From Acridotheres tristis (lineage: Eukaryota > Chordata > Aves > Passeriformes > Sturnidae): a stretch of 64,000 nt of DNA. The DNA is taken from contig CM072886.1 of NCBI GenBank assembly GCA_037013685.1, positions 3,348,001 through 3,412,000 of the forward strand, written 5' to 3'. The number at the start of each line of letters is the position of its first letter. The stretch's first letter is position 1. The notes beneath the pieces are model-generated. The model was given only the letters and a program-made list of their open reading frames with translations, made no database searches and was not told the origin of the DNA. Position numbers and translations under genes: made by a program. Shown one piece after another: positions 46,591 to 57,660 of the stretch.

Positions 46591-47961
46591 ACAGCCCAGC
46601 ACCCAGGTGCCTTTCCTGGTGATTTGTGTCAAAAACAAGGGGACAAGAAGGGTTTTAGCAAAATCCTTTGTTTTCCTGGGGAAACAGCGGGCTGCCCAGG
46701 TTATCACCAAGCCTTTTATTTTTTATTACTCCTCAGCCCAGCCAGGCTGGATGAATTGTCCTCCAGTGTAAGCACCAGTGCTGCCCGTGCTGCTGTGCTG
46801 TTGGGCAGCTGTGATTACAGCACAGCAGTTACCCAGGAGGAACCCAGTGGAGAACTCTCAGTTTCCTCTCCCATAAACAAGTTTTGCCCATGTTTTGGCT
46901 TACACACATCCAGAGGGCCATCACTATGTGCTCCTGCACAGCTCCCAAGCTGGGCTTGCATTGTGGATGTAAAATCCCAGCTGGGTTTGGATGGGCACGT
47001 TTGCACCCTTACCTGTTGAAGGAGGGGATGGTGAACAGGGTGGTTGCCTGGACAATGTCAGGTGGTTCTCACACAGACAAACCCCTTCCCTCTCACAAAT
47101 GGCCCATCACAGGAAATTGGATTGACCTCCACTTCATTTATCGTCACCATCTCTTGCTCTGCTTTGTCAGAGACTGATGACTGCTCCCAGTGTTTGCCAT
47201 CCACCCAGACCTCAAGGAATACTATAAGGCTCTTTGGAGAGATGCAATCACAGAGCTGTGGGCAGTTGGCCAGATTAATTCCTGATTACAGTGTAGAATA
47301 TATGGCCAGTGATTTCTCAAATCCTACGATCAGCTGTTTTAGGCAGCCATAAAATATAATACTGCTCATATAATGACTAAAATCCATCTACAACAGCAGG
47401 AGGATTTAGTCCCTTCTCCTAGGGTTGGCTCTCCATTCCTCTGACCTTCTTCACAGACCTTTGGGTTGAAATCCCCCTCCTTCTACCCAGGGGACCCAGA
47501 TGCAGCATTCAGGATGAGAACTTCCAAGCTCTCCATAACATGATGGAAGCACTCTCCTGATTTTGAAAGCCAGGGTAAACCCAGTTTTTTTGGCATATTT
47601 TTCTGCTGTCTCTTGCTGACTTTGTCACACTTTGTGGGCTTGTTTAGATGAGCAATTCATTGGTCGAGGCAGAGCTGCATGGGAAAAGTCAAGTGAGAAA
47701 TGCCTTTCATAGAACATCAAGCTGGATTTGGTATTCAAAGTCATGGGAGAAGTGCTGTCACAGGACATGTTTGCATGGTAAGCCAAAGGAAGAAAAAGTG
47801 ATAAACATGAACACTGAAGTGAACTGGTTTACACTGGCCAGCTCTGGTGGTGGGAGATTCTCACCAGGACCTGAAATATCAGTGCTACAGCCACCTCTGC
47901 AACCTGCTCTGTGCTGCTGAACTCCTCAAAGTCCTGAAGGAGTTAAATCCCTAAAATCTCC
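46591..47961. other. Spacer of inverted repeat 2, right part
   Basis: No gene is recognised. The 249-codon plus-strand frame at 46270-47019 begins inside the CR1 and is an artefact of it. 47280-47400 is AT-leaning. Confidence 0.5.
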
Positions 47962-47974
47962 CTTGGTGACCTGT
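47962..47974. repeat. 13-bp direct repeat, inner copy
   Basis: CTTGGTGACCTGT occurs here and again at 48180-48192, immediately outside the two ends of the 47975-48179 segment that carries the right arm of inverted repeat 2. This looks like a target-site duplication. Confidence 0.75.
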
Positions 47975-47990
47975 CCTAGGGGTGACTAGT

Positions 47991-48175
47991 AATGAGACCT
48001 CATGGGCAGCGTCCTCCTTGCCAAAGCAGAATAATTAATTCAGTTCTTTACCTGGTTGCTTGTCCAAAATCGCTCTGGGGTAATGAAACTATGCCAGTCC
48101 CTTCCTCTGGTATGTGACAGCCAAAAGCCACACACCAGGTCACATCACCACCCCTCCTTGCAGAGCTGGGGTGTC
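47991..48175 (-). repeat. Right arm of inverted repeat 2, probably an inserted copy
   Basis: This is the reverse complement of 45191-45370. The segment holding it (47975-48179, about 205 bp) is bracketed by the perfect 13-bp direct repeat CTTGGTGACCTGT. That suggests this arm is an insertion made by a staggered-cut, retroposition-like or templated process. There is no poly(A) tail and no LINE 3' end. The left arm could be the source, or both could be copies of an uncharacterised short repeat. Confidence 0.9.
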
Positions 48176-48179
48176 CTGT

Positions 48180-48192
48180 CTTGGTGACCTGT
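48180..48192. repeat. 13-bp direct repeat, outer copy
   Basis: This copy is identical to 47962-47974 and closes the bracket around the right arm of inverted repeat 2. Confidence 0.75.
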
Positions 48193-49239
48193 GCAGGAGC
48201 TGTTATTGCTCTGACCAGCGCATGGCTCTCTCACAGCTCTCCCCCAAGCCATGGCCACTCAAAGCCCCTCTCAGCATGCTGGCACTGCTGTGTGTCCCCA
48301 CTGCAGCCGTGGTGGCACCCTGCCCACTCACAGGCACCGTGCCCGTGTCCCCAGCCCTTGCTGCCAGCCTGCTCACCAGGCAGGGGTCCCTTTGTGGCCC
48401 CTCCAGCAGGTCTGCATTCCATGCCTGTGGCAAGAGAGGCTTTCTGAGGCCTCTCCTTCCCTCTCTGCCCCTGTCTCAGCATGCAGGATGCTCGCACAAA
48501 GGAGGAAGCATATGTGTGCAAGGAGGGAAGCAGCATGGCACCACTTTTGGACACCTCCCTCGCCCGACACCTTTCCTACCTCTCCTATCCTTTTATTCCT
48601 GTGTGTGGTGGAGAGCAAAACCTCCCTGCAAGCCTGGCTTATTTTTAGAAGGCTGCACAGCCAGAGACACCCTTTCACTAGCCAAAGTAAGAGGACACCA
48701 AATGGTCCTGACCTTTCTGTCCAAGGCCCCATGTGGGGCTCGTGTATTGAGCAGAGCACAGGGTGGAAGCAGGGAAGGAAGGAAGGAATTTGTGTGTGTT
48801 TGCTTGGCCGACTGCCCTCGCCTGGGGCCTGAGTTTATATAAAGAAGATGAGGACACTGCACAGGGATGAAGGTTTGTTGGCCATCACAGGGTTTGGAAG
48901 CTCTACTGACAAGGTCATGGGCTTGAAAACGCTTTCAAAAACCTCCCCAACAGATCTCTTGTAAATGCTTCTCCTCATCTCTCCAGGTGCCAACCAGAAC
49001 ATGCACAGGGACTCTACCTAGAGCCTGTGATTTTTTTCCCAGTGTTCTTACAACACCCCAGTGATGCAGCAGGAGCTTGATGCAGGTCCTCATGCATATG
49101 TGCCACTATCTGAAAAATCAAAAAGCAAAATAGCAAAGGGTTGATCCCTGCTTGCAGATGGGAGTCCTGAGAGGCAGAGAAAAGGAGATTTGCTCTGCCT
49201 TGTGTAGACCCTCAGATGTCTTTCCCTTTATTTAACTTC
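48193..49239. other. Unique GC-rich sequence
   Basis: No gene is recognised. 48114-48842 is open for 242 codons on the plus strand, while 193- and 128-codon frames lie in other frames over the same DNA. The composition (Cys, Pro, Ser, Leu) and the start inside the inverted-repeat arm argue against coding. A GGAA tetranucleotide run lies at about 48773-48787. Confidence 0.5.
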
Positions 49240-49485
49240 AGTCTCATCAGACTTGGTGCTGTGACCATTTCCCTGGGGAGCCTGTTCAGTGCCCCACCAC
49301 CCTGTGGGGGGAGAACCTTTCCCTAATATCCAACCTAAAGCTCACTCCATCCAGCTTCAGGCCATTCCCCCAGGTCCTGGTACTGGTCAGAGGAGAGATC
49401 AGTGCCTGCTCCTCTTCTTCTCCTCATGAGGAAGCTGCAGGCTGTGATGAGGTCAGATCTGGTCTCTGCTTTTGCAATGGGTTTT
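49240..49485 (-). mobile_element. CR1 LINE, internal 3'-region fragment
   Basis: The plus strand reads CCCTGGGGAGCCTGTTCAGT, GCCCCACCACCCTGTGGGG, AGAACCTTTCCCTAATATCC, AACCTAAAGCTCACTCCATC, CCATTCCCCCAGGTCCTGG and GGAGAGATCAGTGCCTGC, the inverted CR1 region just upstream of the 3' end. The terminal ATTCTATG part is absent, so this piece is truncated at both ends. Confidence 0.88.
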
Positions 49486-52400
49486 GGAAATAAACCACCT
49501 GCCATCCTCTGTCCCTTGGACTCACAGCTGTGCAGTGGCACTGGTTCAGTTAAAATGATGCTTCCTGCACGTGGAGCAGGGTCCTGCAGTGCTTGCTTCT
49601 ACACAAACATTAAAAAAGGGGAACTGTGGCTCAAACAAACTTGCAGGATGATTTTAAGACAGGAGTGAGCACACAAGTGCAGATGGGCAGGGTAATGAGA
49701 TGCTTGCTGAGCCTTTTTCCCCGGCTTTGTAACCTCTTCACCCATCAAAGCCCAGCAGTGAGAGCACAGACCAGGGGCACAGCAAAGGGCTGAGATATGT
49801 TCTGCAGCTTGGATAATTGATAAATAGAGCCCTCCCTCAGCCCCAGCCCTGGCCTGGATGTGACAGCCACGCCAAGCAGGCTTAAACGTGCCTGGAGCTG
49901 CTGCAGACAATGGGGAGGCCAGATTCCAGGGAGGGCAGCAGGAGAAGAGGAGGAGTTGCTGCTTCATGACCCATCAGCTCTCCAGAGCATAAGGACGCCT
50001 TTGTTTGCTTCTCCTTCAGCCTCCTGTTACCCGGAGTGGGAGAGGCAGGAGACAGCAGAAACCTGGGATTTTCAAACATTTTCTGAGTCAGATGCAGTGG
50101 GAGAGGGGGAGGAAAGCATTCCCACACCCAGCCAGGCTGAAGCAAACAGGCACTGCTGGCTTGGCCCAGAGCAGACACCTTGCCTGAAAAACACCAGTGC
50201 TTGTGCAAACCCCAAGGGTTTTGGGGGTCTGCTTCGTTATTTCCTCCAAAATCCAGTGGGCAGCACCTTGCCTGGAGGCAGCATCACCCATGGCCTCGTG
50301 TTAGTGGAATATCATGATGGGGGCTGGAAGTTTTCCTCCTGGCAGCCAGGGATGTGCAAAACACTTGGCTTGCACTTGCCCAGGCACAGCCTTCCCCAGC
50401 CTGACCTCAGGGTGTCTCCTCATTGTGCTATTCCTTCCCCAGATGGAAACGTTTTCCAGCCCCAGGATCTGCTCTGAGAGAGAGACTCCCCAATAAGTTT
50501 ACTCAGAGGTTTGTCAGCTTGGGGATTTTCCAACCCCAAATTGTTTCAGAGAGAAGTTTTAAATTATGGCATCTTCCCCTCCCTCCTTTTCCTCCTGTGC
50601 AAATGTTGACAGGACTGGAATTACTTGAAGGTAATTCTTCATCCAAACATCAGGAGGAAGAAGGCAGAAATGCCATTCATTATCTCCAATTGATTTTATT
50701 TATCAGGTATAAAGGAGCAACTGGAAGCCAAACAGACGTGGGTAAATATGTTCAAAGGGGCTGCTATCATTTAATGGGTGAAATGATAAGGAGCTTTAGC
50801 ATGAGGTGATGCTGGCACAGAACTCCAGGGTTCTTTTCCCAGGTCAGGAGGGAAAGCTGAGGACAACTGCACTGGCTTTGGCTCGACCCAGTCAAATATT
50901 GCAATGATTGTTTTTAACTTGCAGTCAGCTTGAAGGCAGCAAAAGCAGCTCCAAACCTGAAGGAAAGGATCACATGCCTGAAATCCTGCCTGATTTTTTT
51001 CCAACTATATCATCTAGTCTAATAAAAGACAATAACTCCTCCTCCCAACCTTGCCTTGCTCTGAGCCTGAAAACACCAGAGCTCCAACAATTCTCCTGTA
51101 ACAAAGGGAATGAGTCATTCATCAAAGCATGCATTTGGAGAAAAAAAAAATTCTGCATATTCATTTATTCTGGAATTTAGCTAAAAAGATTTGGTTTACC
51201 TGTAGAAAATTATTATTTTTTTTAAATTACAATCAACAACCCCTCAAAAAGCCTAATCAATGGCTCTTGAAATTCAAAGTCTGGGTGCAAATGGCTAAAA
51301 GATATTTTTGGGCACGAATAAGAGAATTTTTCAGGCATAAGCAGAATAGTGGGAACAAAGGACTTGCCAAAGGATTGCAGCTAGAGCAAGATCTGGGGAA
51401 ATCATTTCAACAGACAGATGGATGGAAGGACACCCAAATGTCAGGAAATGGCACCCAAAACCTGAAAACATCCAGATTTCACACTGGGCAATGAGGAAGC
51501 TGCTGCCATTTCATACCACACATAGGGATTGTCTGCATACAAAAAATGAAAAGCCACATGGCTTTGAGACGTTTTCTGGAGTGACAGAGACGTGGTGACC
51601 ACAAGGTGGGCACATTGTCAGCTGCAGAGTTTTAACAGCACTCCAAAAACCCTTTTAAAAATGGCCTCTAGTCTGCAAGGCAAGCAGAATCTCTGGCTTC
51701 AATGGCATTTTCCTGGATCTTCAGAAAGCTTGGGGGTTTTTTGGTTTTTTTTTAAGTGGGATCTGTGCTGGTTTGTAGCTCTAAGCACTGAGAGATGCTC
51801 CCAGGGCCAGCACAGCCTGGAGTGAAGCAGTGCAGAACATCCCTCCCCCAAGCTGAGCCTGCTGCTGTCTGAACAAGGTGTCTTTGCCCCAGCACCTGAA
51901 GAATTGTGGGGTTTTGGTAGCTTCAGTGAATCTTAATTGCACCCATCCAAAAGTAGTGACCTCAGCCCTGCTAACCATAAAATACTGCTCGCTGCTTGGG
52001 CTTAATGGTGTGTGGCCTGCCAAGGAATCTTTTTTCTCTCTCTTTCAGAGACAATCCGTGGGAATTTATTGGCTTTTTAAAGCTGTCTGATCTTTCACTG
52101 AAGGAAACTAATGGAATATCAATGACACCAGGTATTTGTCACAAGTATCATTTATGGAGGAAATATGGGCCTGGCTCAGGAGGGCTCTCCTGCACATGGT
52201 TTACCAATTCCACACACAGGTCCAGGCAGCAGCTGGGATCAAACCCAGGCTTCTGTGTGGCTGCAGGCTTATCAGCCACTACCAAACACAGAAAAGCAGA
52301 GAGCATTCCTAATTCAGTTGACTAATTCAATTTAAAACCCCGATGAGGACAAGGCAGCTTGAATTTTCATGGGAGCTTTAATTTAGGATGACACCTTTGG

Positions 52401-53360
52401 AAGCTGGAAGGAAGAGCCTTCATTGGTTTTAAGCACCTTTCCAAAATAACAGGTAAAAAATACTTTAAAAAATATGAAAACATTTCTTTTCCTATTTTTT
52501 TATTGGCATCTCCATATTTTTTGGCTCTGACTTTTCACTGAGCTACACCGATTTGGGGAAAGGTCTGCTCTTTTTTCATCTCTTTTGCTGACAGGTTAAG
52601 ACTTACCTGGAAGGAAATAATGCCTCATAAGTGTTGTGATAGATGTGAGGCTTCAGTTTTTAATAGAAAAAAAGAGCTTTATACAAAGGCTGCATCCTTA
52701 TGGGGTCATCTAACCCTTGTGAAGCACTCGAGCCTCCTGTGCTGAGGTTTCACCCCACAGGGCAGCATCAGAGCCATGATCACGTCCCCAAATCTGAGAT
52801 TTGCAAACATCACACTCTTAAACTCTGGTTTTTTTGGGGCACAAACCTTCTTTCAAGTTTTCTCACCAGCCTTAAATCCAGCATGGGTTCTCACGAGCCT
52901 GCTAAGGACTGTGCCCAGGGATGAGTTCTTTTCCTGCAACATGGTGGAAAAACTGCTCTTAATATAGAAATATGCCAGAAAGGAACAAGCAACATGGCTC
53001 ATTCTTCAATTTTTTTGGAATGGGGTTTGAATAACAGAGGGAATGGTTGCAAAGAGAAAAAAAGAGGCCACTTTTGTGCTCAAAGACTGGAGAAATGTTT
53101 AAGCACCCAAAGCTTCGTGTTAAATTAGTGCAAAACATGGTGATTTGCTGCAGGGTTTGAATTTCAGCTACTGCAAACCTCTCTCAGGGGAGAAGTGAAA
53201 GGGAAAGGGTCTGAAAACAGTGAATAAATTAAGCCCAGGATCCTTTAACCCCAGGAGTGTGTCAGGAGAAGCCTCCAAAGGACAGAGGAGGGAATTTCCT
53301 GCAGAGCTTTGACAGCACAATTAGCAGCCTTGATCCAGCAGGGAATGAGAGCAGAGGCAA
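49486..53360. other. Unique non-coding sequence, 49.5-53.4 kb
   Basis: No gene is recognised. The longest frame, 205 codons at 49860-50477 plus, is overlapped by minus-strand frames of up to 122 codons and has no known domain. A patch at 52220-52300 (GGATCAAACCCAGGCTTCTG) may be another MIR scrap. Confidence 0.5.
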
Positions 53361-53365
53361 GGGGG

Positions 53366-54197
53366 TGTGAAAAACGAGATTCACTTTTTTACTAAAATTT
53401 AAAAGGTTTGATAAAAGACAATAAGAGACAAATAATAAAGAAAAAGGTTATAATGGCCAGGTGCTTGGCATTCAGCTAAGAGCACACCTGCTGTTTTGGA
53501 GATATTCTTTAAATTTATCAGTCCATTGCATATTTATAGACTTATCATACATTTTTAAACTTTTCTACAAACTATTTTTCATATTTTAAGAACTGTTTTG
53601 CATGGCTACTTTTTGAGTTTGCCTTTTTAGAGCATGCATGTTTTTTGGCTGTGGTTTTAATTTATTTTTCTTATCAGTCTTAATTTGGGCTATGGTCTTT
53701 AATTTTATGGATGGTCAGTGCTGGTAACTGGTGTATTAGTAGTAGGTGTGTTTACTGGGTGTTATTTAATTAAGCAGGTAGTTTACTTATTATAAAGACA
53801 CTTTATTAGCTTATGTTACTCTTAAAGAAAACTATATCTTAAAAAAACATTTTAACACTACATATATAGTGTCTACTTTAATATTTACAAAAAGCCAATA
53901 CTATAATATGTATTTATAACAGTTGGATTGTTTGTGGGCTCATGTGCCTCTGAGCTGCAGAAGTTTCTGTTGCCTATATTCTCTTAGACCTCTCTTTAAC
54001 CATGGTGCTCTGCTGAACAAATCCCACCCCTGGGCTCGCATCCTGTCCAGCATCCCACGAGGAATTGTTCCTGCCTTGCTCCATGAGCTCCAGGGGCTTT
54101 GTCCTTCTTCAGGGGAAACGGGTCAGGGATGGCTGAACCCTCGAGCCCTTCAGTGCCTCTGTTCCATCAAAGGTGCTCAGAAATGAGCCAGAGATCA
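53366..54197. mobile_element. Candidate solo LTR with AT-rich half
   Basis: The composition shifts abruptly to strongly AT-rich at 53366 and back at about 53930. The segment starts TGTGAAAAACGAGATTCAC and ends GAGATCA, so it could have TG..CA ends. It is flanked by GGGGG at 53361-53365 and 54198-54202 as a possible 5-bp duplication (AGGGGG if the boundary moves by one). A TATAAATA word lies on the minus strand near 53531, but no clear AATAAA follows, so orientation is not assigned. It shows no obvious match to LTR A or B, and the G-run duplication could be chance. Confidence 0.35.
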
Positions 54198-54202
54198 GGG
54201 GG

Positions 54203-54683
54203 AAAAGAGGGCTCAGGATGTCATTTTCGAAAAGCGCGGTGACCGCATTCCGTGGGTTCCATGGAGTGGTGTTTGTGGAAGGATTCCCTGAATCCGAGCC
54301 CAGCAGTGCTGCAGGTTTCACATCTCAGCTGTGTCTGGGTCTGCCTGCAGAACGTGCTGGCAGCTCCTGGAATGCAGAGCAAGAGAGAGGGAGGAAGAGA
54401 GAGAGCAAGAGGGAGACGTGCTGTACACCAGAACGTCACATGAACATGTTTAGTATTTTTCCAGAGGAAAATATCATCCAAGAGGCATAATTATATCTTA
54501 GGTTCCTTTTTTCTTTTTTTTTTTTTTCCTGCAACGGGGCTCTTGGAGCTGTTGTTTTGTTTCATTCTTCTCCTTTTTCTATTTTCGAATTACAGCGTTT
54601 GCAGAAACAGGAGGAGGATGACAGTTAACACAAGAGAGAAGCCATGGGTGCCTGAGAGGGAGAGAGATGCTGCTGTTCCTTGT
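54203..54683. other. Unique spacer
   Basis: No gene is recognised. The sequence includes a GAGA-rich patch at 54378-54415 and a T run at about 54508-54528. 54215-54260 has several CpGs (TTTCGAAAAGCGCGG) but is far too short for a CpG island. Confidence 0.5.
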
Positions 54684-54833
54684 TCCTTCCCATCCCTGGA
54701 AGTGTCCAAGGCCAGGCTGGATGGGTCTGAGCAATCTGGTCTACTGGAAGGTGTCCCGGCCCATGGCAGTGGGGTTGGAATGACATGATCTTTTAGGTTC
54801 CTTCAAAGCTAAATTGTCCTAGGATTCTGTGAC
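54684..54833 (+). mobile_element. CR1 LINE, 3' end of about 150 bp
   Basis: CCCATCCCTGGAAGTGTCCA, AGGCCAGGCTGGATGGG, GGTGTCCCGGCCCATGGCAG, GGGGTTGGAATGACATGATC and AGGATTCTGTGAC follow the CR1 3' order on the plus strand. The copy is strongly 5' truncated. Confidence 0.93.
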
Positions 54834-56640
54834 TCAAAAGCAGCTAAATTTAGGCCTTGTTCTGCAAGCTGACTCCTCCATGGTAACTCACAAAGGGATT
54901 CTTTCTAGATGATCTCTCAAAAGACAAGACCTTGGGAAGAGAGAACCTTTTGAGTTCTCACCATCCTAACACATCCAGAGCTCCAATTTCCCTGGGAACA
55001 TCCCGAAGAAGGTGATGGAAGCATCTCTGACAAGCTGGATATTTGGTACACCTCTGTCCTGTGAGGTGAGATGCTCACCCACAGTCACCATTGGTGATGC
55101 TCTTCCCTCTTCCCAGCCATCACTTGGAATCATTTTGTGCTGCTCCACTGGCTCAGGGCCACAGCTGGATGCCAGGGGAGCTGGGAACACAGCACGTTTT
55201 CACACACAGAAGTACCCAAAGGCATTCAAGATAGCAAACTCACTCCTTCTAGGCTGTCACCACAGTAACAGGGGGCTTCCCAAAAATAATCAACAATACG
55301 ATTCTGAGCTGCTCACTCATCATCTTGGAATTAACAGCTATTCAACATTTTGGCAGAGAAATTAAACACCCGGCAGGAATTGGTAGTGGGTGTTTCAGAG
55401 GGGAGTTTTACATCAGGCACCTTGTCCTTGGTCACCTGTGGAGACTTGTGGCAGTGGAGGAGAGATCCCTTCCTGACACCAGGATTCTTTCTGTCCTAAA
55501 GCATCAGAACCTGTGACAGCAGAGAACCATGACAGCTCTTAAGGGTTAAGTAATTGAGGTATAAAAACTATTTTTTACTCTTTGAGATCCCAGCTCTAGC
55601 CATTGCCTCCTGTGGCACAGACACCTTCCAGGGAGGAATTTCTCACTGTTTACTCTCTAGGCATGGAGAGGGTGAGGTTTCCAGTGATGCTTTTATTGCT
55701 CAGCTAACAGTGTTAACCTCTTCAGTGAGGATGTGCACCCATCTAGCAATTGTCATTGACTGAAATTAGCTTTGCACTTCAGGATTTGTCAAGTTGCAAT
55801 TGTACTAACTGCTTTACTGGCTGCAAAGTGACAGTTCTGACACAGCTAATGCCATGATCCTTTGGCCTCAAAGCAGTGTGAGCAGTCCCCTTGGTCTTTT
55901 TCCTCTCCTCAGGATTTTCATCTCCCAAGATGTATGTCACTACCATTTTTTATTTTTTGTTTTATCAGGATATGTCCTTTTCACATGTTCTAAGAATTTC
56001 AAGCTGTGTATGGATCATATTTTCAAAATCCCTTCCATATTTCCAAGGCTCAGAACCCCTTTTTTATGTCTACACTTATTTATTCCATCAAGCATCAGAG
56101 TGGGGAGTGGGGAACACAGGACTGGGTATCTCAGGTCTCACAATAAAATCAGGTGAAACAGGGTGCAAATAATTTGCAGGTCTGCAGGAAGGACAAGGGA
56201 CAAAGGTGTTGTCATGCTGTTCTGTAGAAGAGAAAGAGCCCAGTGAGGGCAGTGGTTTGGGTGCCAGCTGGTCCAGAAAATATTTAGTAGAATTATATCT
56301 CCTGGTCCTTTCTGCACAGGCACTTTGTACTGTCACACAGGATGGTGTTTAGTGTTTGGAGAAGCCACCAGAAAAAAAAATGCCACTGACCTTAGCTCAG
56401 AAGGTATTTAGGGCTACTCCTACATCCATGGCACTGTAAATTGCTGGAAGATCCCAGCCCAGATGCCCAGCAAAGAGATCCTATTTCCTTGAGTGATGGC
56501 AGCATTCTCCAAGTGGCACCTCTGGGATGTGACACTGCTGAAGCTCACCTAGCTGATGAGCATTTGGGATGAATTAAACTCCCACTGCCCTCCTGTTTTC
56601 CCTACAGATGTCCCATTAGGATCCAAGCAACAGCCACAGT
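54834..56640. other. Unique non-coding sequence
   Basis: No gene is recognised. Frames of up to 117 codons (55012-55365) have no known domain. Confidence 0.5.
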
Positions 56641-57030
56641 CAAGAACGCAAAGACAATTATGCACTAGAGTTTAAACAAACCATTAATTACCAAGATGCT
56701 CTGGCAGATGATGGCTCCAACAATGCTTATTACAAGAACCTTCATCAAGTTATCTGCTCTTTCATGTGAGCAGAGGTAACCATCTCCATTGAGATGGGAA
56801 AAATAATTAAAAACCATACAACAAGATGTTTTATTAATGACACGCACATCTCCATCGCTCTCAGAAAACTGGGCAATCTGTTCCTATGCCACAGCTCTCC
56901 ATCAAGGGTTTATATTTACCATCACTTTAATAATGGCTGGCTAAAGTGCTATCGAGTTCCCTTGGGTTGGCTTAAAGGAGGAGAAGACAAAGGGAGGATT
57001 TCTTTATTTATGATTTATTTATGAGTGGCA
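56641..57030. promoter_or_regulatory. Candidate conserved non-coding element
   Basis: This non-repetitive AT-leaning block contains CCATTAATTACC (TAATTA at 56685-56690), AAATAATTAAAAACC near 56799, TTTATTAATGACACGC near 56829 and ACTTTAATAATGGC near 56923, followed by two TTATTTATGA words near 57002-57021. The spread of homeodomain-type cores suggests a developmental enhancer. This is inference without alignment. Confidence 0.3.
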
Positions 57031-57540
57031 CCCATTGAGGTGCAGATCTATGGCACAGAGTGGAATAGAAAAAAAGCCTTGCAAAGAGAGTCCCTGGTTA
57101 ACTCATTGGATTTAAAGAAGTGGTTCAGCAATGCAATAACAAAACACAAAGTGCTTGTAAAAACTATCTTTAGGAAAAATACTTCCTCAAACTAAAACCT
57201 TGGTTTCCCTTTACAGATCTAGATCTGATATCAGCTGTTCTGGTGTCAAATGTGTTCAGTGGGAGCAGGAGCAGTTCCATCAGGGGATTTGCAAGGTCTG
57301 GTGAACCTGAGTTCAGCGATGGGCCAGCAGAGCACAGCCCTGGGCCATGAAACTCCTTTTCATTGCCCTTCACAAAACCCATGAGGTTGGCATGCCTGAA
57401 AATTGAAGTCCTCTCTCGATGTCTGACCAAACCCCCGACAGGACAAGCTTTTCCAGCCTGCTCTGCCAGCTCAGCCCGGTGCTGCCTGAGGACTGCACCA
57501 GGAGCATCCGCTCCTCCCGCCCTGGGGCTGGCACCCAGGA
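57031..57540. other. Unique non-coding sequence
   Basis: A 136-codon minus-strand frame at 57170-57580 overlaps plus-strand frames of 60-64 codons. No domain is recognised. Confidence 0.5.
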
Positions 57541-57660
57541 CATGACTCACATGGTTTCCCTCTTCCCACTGAGCTCTCATTTACTTAATCACCACAGATT
57601 AAAGCGTGTCTAATTAAGGACAGGCGTTAGATCTGATGAGGACCCGGCTCTTTCCCTGTT
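57541..57660. promoter_or_regulatory. Candidate regulatory block with RUNX and homeodomain words
   Basis: ACCACAG at 57591-57597 is a RUNX-type core, and TAATTA at 57611-57616 follows within 20 bp. AAAGCGTG and GGCGTTAG add rare CpGs. The sequence is non-repetitive and the function is inferred only. Confidence 0.25.

Noticed and set aside
46270..47019. 249-codon plus-strand open frame
   Set aside because: It begins inside an inverted CR1 3' end and has no recognisable domain; the frame is a by-product of the repeat.
48114..48842. 242-codon plus-strand open frame
   Set aside because: It starts within the right arm of inverted repeat 2 and is overlapped by 193- and 128-codon frames in other frames; Pro/Ser/Cys-rich chance translation.
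49145..49215. Inverted MIR-like wording (GCAGATGGGAGTCCTGAGAG)
   Set aside because: The match is weak and broken; it could be chance.
49860..50477. 205-codon plus-strand open frame
   Set aside because: Composition is low in hydrophobic core residues, antisense frames overlap, and no family is recognised.
54215..54260. Local CpG cluster as a promoter island
   Set aside because: It is only a few CpGs over less than 50 bp, with no GC-rich surrounding and no gene start.
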